Under the pieces are notes generated by a model. It did not search any database, was not told the origin of the DNA, and was given only the letters and a program-made list of their open reading frames with translations. Source: RGIG9115 sp045649825 (GTDB lineage Bacteria > Bacillota > Clostridia > UBA1381). From it: 64,000 nt of DNA. How positions within the stretch are numbered: the first letter of the stretch is position 1; the number at the start of each line of letters is the position of its first letter. Both the position numbers and the translations under genes were made by a program. Positions 60,257-64,000 of the stretch are shown here, one piece after another. The stretch lies in contig JAZRQO010000013.1 in the NCBI GenBank assembly GCA_045649825.1, positions 9,976-73,975 of the forward strand. The letters run 5' to 3'.

Positions 60257-60985
60257 ATGGGACGTATTAATTCTATATTTACCGGCAGTGCCGTTGACGG
60301 TCCGGGTGTGAGGTCGGTGGTGTTTTTTCAGGGCTGCCCCTTACGGTGTGCCTACTGTCATAATCCCGAAACTCAGAACCCATCAGGCGGCGAAGAAATC
60401 ACTGCAGACGCTCTTTTTAATAAAATAAGCAGGTATGCAAACTACTACGGAAAAAGAGGCGGAGTTACCTTTTCAGGCGGTGAGGTGCTTATGCAGCCCG
60501 AGTTTCTTATAGAGCTTCTGAAGCTTTGTAAGGGTGCGGGTATCCATACCTGTATTGATACTTCGGGTTGTACGGGAAATTCCACCCCCGACGAGATTTT
60601 CCGCCTTGTTGATTTAGTTATTCTGGACATTAAAATGAATACGGAATCGGATTATGAGAAGTATATAAAGGGAAGCCTTTCAAAAACCCTGGACTTCCTT
60701 GAAAAGTGCGAGGAATATAATGTTCCCGTTTGGATAAGACAGGTAACGGTCCCCCACATAAACGACACTGAGGAACAAATACAAATGCTGAAAAAGCTTA
60801 CAGTCGGCAAAAAATGCATACAAAAGCTTCAGCTTCTGCCCTTTGAAAGACTTTGCGAAAAAAAATATTCGGATATGGGAATTGCCTTCCCTATGGGCGA
60901 TACTCCTGCCATGGACAAAGACAGGCTTTCAGAGCTTCAAAGGCTTCTTGACGAAAAGAAAGGAACTTACAACAATGAAATTTGA
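60257..60985 (+). CDS. pflA: Pyruvate formate-lyase activating enzyme
   Basis: 242 residues, radical SAM. CPLRCAYC holds the CxxxCxxC cluster site (with FFQGC just before); VTFSGGEVLMQPEF is the SAM-binding GGE motif. It makes the glycyl radical on PFL, encoded at 7925. AGAGGTTTAAAGTAT precedes the ATG. It is in one operon with ybaK, the DtxR gene and the HAD gene, not with pflB. Confidence 0.93.
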   Translation: MGRINSIFTGSAVDGPGVRSVVFFQGCPLRCAYCHNPETQNPSGGEEITADALFNKISRYANYYGKRGGVTFSGGEVLMQPEFLIELLKLCKGAGIHTCIDTSGCTGNSTPDEIFRLVDLVILDIKMNTESDYEKYIKGSLSKTLDFLEKCEEYNVPVWIRQVTVPHINDTEEQIQMLKKLTVGKKCIQKLQLLPFERLCEKKYSDMGIAFPMGDTPAMDKDRLSELQRLLDEKKGTYNNEI

Positions 60986-61787
60986 CGGAATACTCCTTTG
61001 CACAGACCTTGATGAAACACTTCTCCGAAAAGATAAAAGCATATCGGAAGAAAATAAAAAAGCTATTGAATACTTTAAAGAAAACGGTGGCAAATTCACC
61101 TTTATAACGGGCAGAACTCACGTAGGAGTTAAGCCAACTCTTGAAGCGGTAAAGCCCAACGCACCTATCGGCTGCCTTAACGGAAGCAGTATATATGACC
61201 ACGTAAAAGGTGAAAACCTGATGGAAATGGAGCTTGACAAATCGGCTGCAGAGGTGATTGATTTAGTGCTTGAAAGGTTCCCGTCTATGGGAATTGAGGT
61301 TGTAACCCATAAGCATAACTACTTTTGCAAACGTAATTTCCGCACAGATGAACATCAAAGGCTTGAATTTTTACCTACTTATGAAGGTGATTATCACGCA
61401 ATTGAAGGCAAGTGGGCAAAGGTTCTGCTTATGGATGAAAAGCCTGTGATTGATGAGCTTATTCCGTATATTGATACTTTGGAGCCTGCAAAAAGATTTG
61501 ATTTTGTACGCTCCACATCCCACTACTACGAAATCCTGCCTCCGGGTGCAAGCAAAGGGAATTTGCTTATGCAGATTGCGGAAATCCTGGGTATTGACAA
61601 AGAAAAAACCGTTGCAGTAGGTGATAACGAGAATGACATTTCAATGATTAAAGCCGCAAAAGCAGGATATGCCGTGGCAAATGCAACAGAAATAACCAAA
61701 AAAGCGGCAGATTTTGTAACCGTAAGCAATATGGAGCATGCCATAGCAAAAATAATCGAAGATATACAAAATAAAAGGATTTTGTGA
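60975..61787 (+). CDS. Cof-type HAD phosphatase
   Basis: 270 residues. Motif I LLCTDLDETLL has the nucleophile Asp; motif IV VAVGDNENDISMIKAAKAGYAVANA binds Mg. A type IIB cap lies between. Such enzymes act on sugar phosphates or flavin/pyridoxal phosphates. ATG 60975 overlaps the pflA end by 11 bases, with AGAAAGGAAC before it. Confidence 0.92.
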   Translation: MKFDGILLCTDLDETLLRKDKSISEENKKAIEYFKENGGKFTFITGRTHVGVKPTLEAVKPNAPIGCLNGSSIYDHVKGENLMEMELDKSAAEVIDLVLERFPSMGIEVVTHKHNYFCKRNFRTDEHQRLEFLPTYEGDYHAIEGKWAKVLLMDEKPVIDELIPYIDTLEPAKRFDFVRSTSHYYEILPPGASKGNLLMQIAEILGIDKEKTVAVGDNENDISMIKAAKAGYAVANATEITKKAADFVTVSNMEHAIAKIIEDIQNKRIL

Positions 61788-61804
61788 AATCACAAAATCC
61801 TTTT
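61773..61804. terminator. Shared terminator between convergent genes
   Basis: AAAAGGATTTTGTGA pairs with TCACAAAATCCTTTT with a two-base loop; the HAD stop lies in the stem. T-runs on both strands. Confidence 0.88.
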
Positions 61805-62324
61805 ATTTTATGTTCTTTATATGCCTGAAGGTTTCCTTTTCTCCCTTTTGGCTGAGCATTACAAGCCAGCTTTCAAGAAGCTCTGAGGTTACAGGATGAA
61901 TTACACGTCTGCTCTTTGCCCTTAAAAAGTATTCAAGGGGGTGGTTATCGGTGTAGTTTTTCTTTTGGTATATCTTGCTTGCGGCAACTCTGTCGCAAAA
62001 CATTTCTTTTACAAACACAAGGGGCATCTCTACGGGTGACACAACCTTTGTTTCAGGATTGTAGTCCGTCCAGTATTCAAAATGGTGACGGTTTCTTCCC
62101 TTATGATGCATCCATGCTTTTGAATGACCGAAGTCGGCACGCTCACCCTCATTGGGGCTTCGTGTCCCGTCGGTATAATATTTAACCCCTGCAAAAAACT
62201 CCGTGGGTGAAAATTTTGATAAGTCATGCAAAAGCCCACGCCACAGTATTCCTGCTTTAAAAGCATGATATATAACAGCGTTTCTGTGCCTTATAACCGT
62301 TGTTAAATGTCCGATAAATTTCAT
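61803..62324 (-). CDS. DUF5662 protein
   Basis: 173 residues. HLTTVIRHRNAVIYHAFKAG, LLHDLSKFSPTEFF and HHKGRNRHHFEYW give a histidine/aspartate-rich pattern like an HD-type metal hydrolase. I recognise the DUF5662 family; function unknown. AAGGAGAAAAGT stands before ATG 62324, and the start overlaps the MATE stop by four bases (ATGA). Confidence 0.85.
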   Translation of the reverse strand: MKFIGHLTTVIRHRNAVIYHAFKAGILWRGLLHDLSKFSPTEFFAGVKYYTDGTRSPNEGERADFGHSKAWMHHKGRNRHHFEYWTDYNPETKVVSPVEMPLVFVKEMFCDRVAASKIYQKKNYTDNHPLEYFLRAKSRRVIHPVTSELLESWLVMLSQKGEKETFRHIKNIK

Positions 62325-63667
62325 ACTTTTCTCCTTACGAGCTTTTTCCACATAATAATCAGGATTATCCCGTTCACCGCACCTGTAATAGCCCATGACA
62401 CGGGGTATGTTATGTACAGACTTTGAAGGCTTGGAAACATCTTAAAAATTGTTGCAATATACACAAGCCTCAGAACGCATATCCCAAAAATGGAGGTAAC
62501 CATAGGTGCAACGGAGCAGCCTATGCCCCGAAGTGCTCCGACGAAAACTTCATTGAAGCCGCATACAAAGTAAAGTGTGGAAATAATGGCAAGCCGCCTT
62601 ACCGCAAAGCCTATAACCTCTGAATCCTCAGTAAACAGTCCTGCGAGGGTGTTACCAAAAACATATGCTCCAACTCCTAACAGAAGTACGGTTACAAACT
62701 GTATACCAAGCCCTTCAAAAATTCCTTTTTTTATCCTATCGAGCTTGCCTGCACCGAAATTCTGAGATGTAAATGTAAGTGTTGACTGATTCAACGCCAT
62801 AATAATCACATACACAAATCCCTCTATATTAGCAGAGGCGGCATTTCCCGCCACGGCAAGAGCGCCGAAGCTGTTTATTACTGACTGCACTGTTACATTC
62901 GATATGGAAAACAAGCTACCCTGAATTCCTGCAGGAAGACCGATTTTAGTCATAAGCAAGAATTCTTTTTTATTTATACCAGCCTTTTTAACGTCAAAGC
63001 GGTAGCCTTCTTTTGACTCGATGAGGCATTTCATAACCATAAACGCACTCACGCATTGAGAAATTGTTGTTGCCGCCGCAACGCCTGCAACGCCCAAACC
63101 GAGTACTGCCACAAAGAACAGATTAAGCACTACGTTGATAAACCCTGCAATCGCAAGGTAGAAAAGAGGACGTCTTGTGTCGCCAACGGCACGAAGGACA
63201 CCACTACCGAAATTATAGAGCATAAAAGCGGGCATACCTATAAAATATATTTTAAGATACAGCGCCGCACTGTCGATTACCTCAGGGGGATTGTTCATAA
63301 GCGTGAGAAGCGGCTTTGCAAAAAGAACACCAATTAGCATTATTATAACGCCAAAAATAAGGGACATTGTAATACAGGTATTAACCGCTTTGTGTGTCGC
63401 TTCCCTGTTTGCTGCTCCGAAATGCCTTGAAATCACTACGGAAGCACCTGTGGCATAGCCCATAAACACGTTAATCAGCAAATTTATAAGCGACGTGGTA
63501 GAGCCAACCGCTGCAAGAGCGATTTCTCCCTCAAACCGTCCCACAATAACAACATCCGCGGCATTAAACAAAAGCTGAAGCAGGCTTGAAAGAATAAGAG
63601 GCACCGCAAAAAGCACCATATTTTTGAACACAGAGCCCTTACTCATATCTATTTCATATTTTTTCAC
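62321..63667 (-). CDS. MATE family efflux transporter
   Basis: About 448 residues with twelve membrane helices. Typical MATE segments are PLILSSLLQLLFNAADVVIVGRF and GYATGASVVISRHFGA, repeated in the second half (LNQSTLTFTSQNFGAG). It exports cationic compounds using Na+ or H+. I prefer GTG 63667, 9 bases past GGAG; ATG 63676 touches that site. Coupled to the DUF5662 gene. Confidence 0.92.
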   Translation of the reverse strand: MKKYEIDMSKGSVFKNMVLFAVPLILSSLLQLLFNAADVVIVGRFEGEIALAAVGSTTSLINLLINVFMGYATGASVVISRHFGAANREATHKAVNTCITMSLIFGVIIMLIGVLFAKPLLTLMNNPPEVIDSAALYLKIYFIGMPAFMLYNFGSGVLRAVGDTRRPLFYLAIAGFINVVLNLFFVAVLGLGVAGVAAATTISQCVSAFMVMKCLIESKEGYRFDVKKAGINKKEFLLMTKIGLPAGIQGSLFSISNVTVQSVINSFGALAVAGNAASANIEGFVYVIIMALNQSTLTFTSQNFGAGKLDRIKKGIFEGLGIQFVTVLLLGVGAYVFGNTLAGLFTEDSEVIGFAVRRLAIISTLYFVCGFNEVFVGALRGIGCSVAPMVTSIFGICVLRLVYIATIFKMFPSLQSLYITYPVSWAITGAVNGIILIIMWKKLVRRKV

Positions 63668-63790
63668 TGTATTCATCTCCAGTCATATTGATTGTATCAA
63701 AAACACCCTGAAAAATCAATACCATAAACGACTAAAATTTATAACTGCAGGTACAAAATGTATAGTGATTTTTTTACGTATATATAAAAA

Positions 63791-64000
63791 GGGGATGTTT
63801 AAAAATGCACAGACCGTTCAATGGCTCTAAATAAGCATTTATAAGCATCAAAAATAGCAAAAACTTATAAATTACGGTAGAAACCCGCAAATTTGCGGGT
63901 TTCTCTTTATTTTATGCCATTGAACTACGAACGTAACTCACCACTCGACGTACCAACGTACGCCTTCGGGCAAGGTATTATGCGGCTTAAACCGCATAAT
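63791..64000 (+). repeat. MITE-like repeat, copy C (cut by window end)
   Basis: It begins GGGGATGTTTAAAAATGCAC and continues as in copies A and B with a GAAACCCGCAAATTTGCGGG hairpin, the CGAACGTAACTCACC block and, as the last 24 bases, ATTATGCGGC..GCATAAT. The right terminal repeat lies beyond the window. Confidence 0.85.

Noticed and set aside
1..64000. tRNA, rRNA or prophage region
   Set aside because: No cloverleaf with GGTTCGA-type loop and CCA-adjacent ends, no rRNA stretch, and no capsid, tail or terminase genes were found by reading.

Overview
The window looks like the chromosome of an anaerobic, spore-forming low-GC Clostridia (Firmicutes). Supporting signs are stage II sporulation protein E, pyruvate formate-lyase with its activase, a GTP-type PEP carboxykinase, a reverse rubrerythrin, FeoAB, ECF transporters, S-layer-homology (SLH) proteins and AGGAGG-type ribosome binding sites. 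The genus cannot be fixed from the sequence; an SLH-rich gut lineage would fit. I found no rRNA genes, tRNA genes or CRISPR arrays.

Layout. 1-5.7 kb: end of pnp, argC-argB-proS, a HIT protein and an isolated eutS-eutP pair. 5.8-10.2 kb: pckA and pflB, divergent. 10.2-13.2 kb: an AT-rich accessory island with a PemK/MazF toxin, a probable structured small RNA with its own promoter, an XRE regulator and a Fic protein. 13.5-19.4 kb: glycogen genes glgA-glgP-GH13. 19.5-29.9 kb: a cobalamin-riboswitch operon with three surface proteins and a complete ECF transporter. 30-38 kb: cell-wall proteins, an acyl-ACP thioesterase, three paralogous single-pass membrane proteins, lysS, a PepSY lipoprotein and ferritin. 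38.1-42.3 kb: a small AT-rich integrative element sitting in the 3' end of a rubrerythrin gene. 42.3-46.2 kb: rubrerythrin, a Fur-family regulator and feoA-feoB-feoX. 46.8-54 kb: SulP, a deformylase-like protein, SpoIIE and an amino-acid ABC importer. 54-64 kb: a phage-type replication protein, DUF378, DUF4830, an SLH-glucosaminidase, an RNA methyltransferase, an MsmK-type ATPase, ybaK, a DtxR regulator, pflA, a HAD phosphatase, a DUF5662 protein and a MATE transporter.

The most striking system is the B12 operon at 19.5-29.9 kb. A cobalamin riboswitch with a terminator precedes an S-layer protein with transcobalamin-like beta domains (DUF4430), an S-layer-anchored alpha/alpha-toroid protein, a membrane-tethered DUF4430 protein, and EcfT, fused EcfAA' and an S component. 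This reads as a corrinoid capture-and-uptake machine whose parts resemble the two domains of animal transcobalamin/intrinsic factor, split over separate cell-surface proteins.

Other highlights: a MITE-like repeat family with about 27-bp terminal inverted repeats (three copies, 46.4, 59.1 and 63.8 kb); a displaced rubrerythrin 3' end that marks the integration point of the 38-42 kb element; hairpin, iteron and tandem-repeat arrays inside that element; a DtxR-type operator at feoAB with a DtxR-family gene in the same window; and GTCCCC-containing hairpin repeats scattered between genes.
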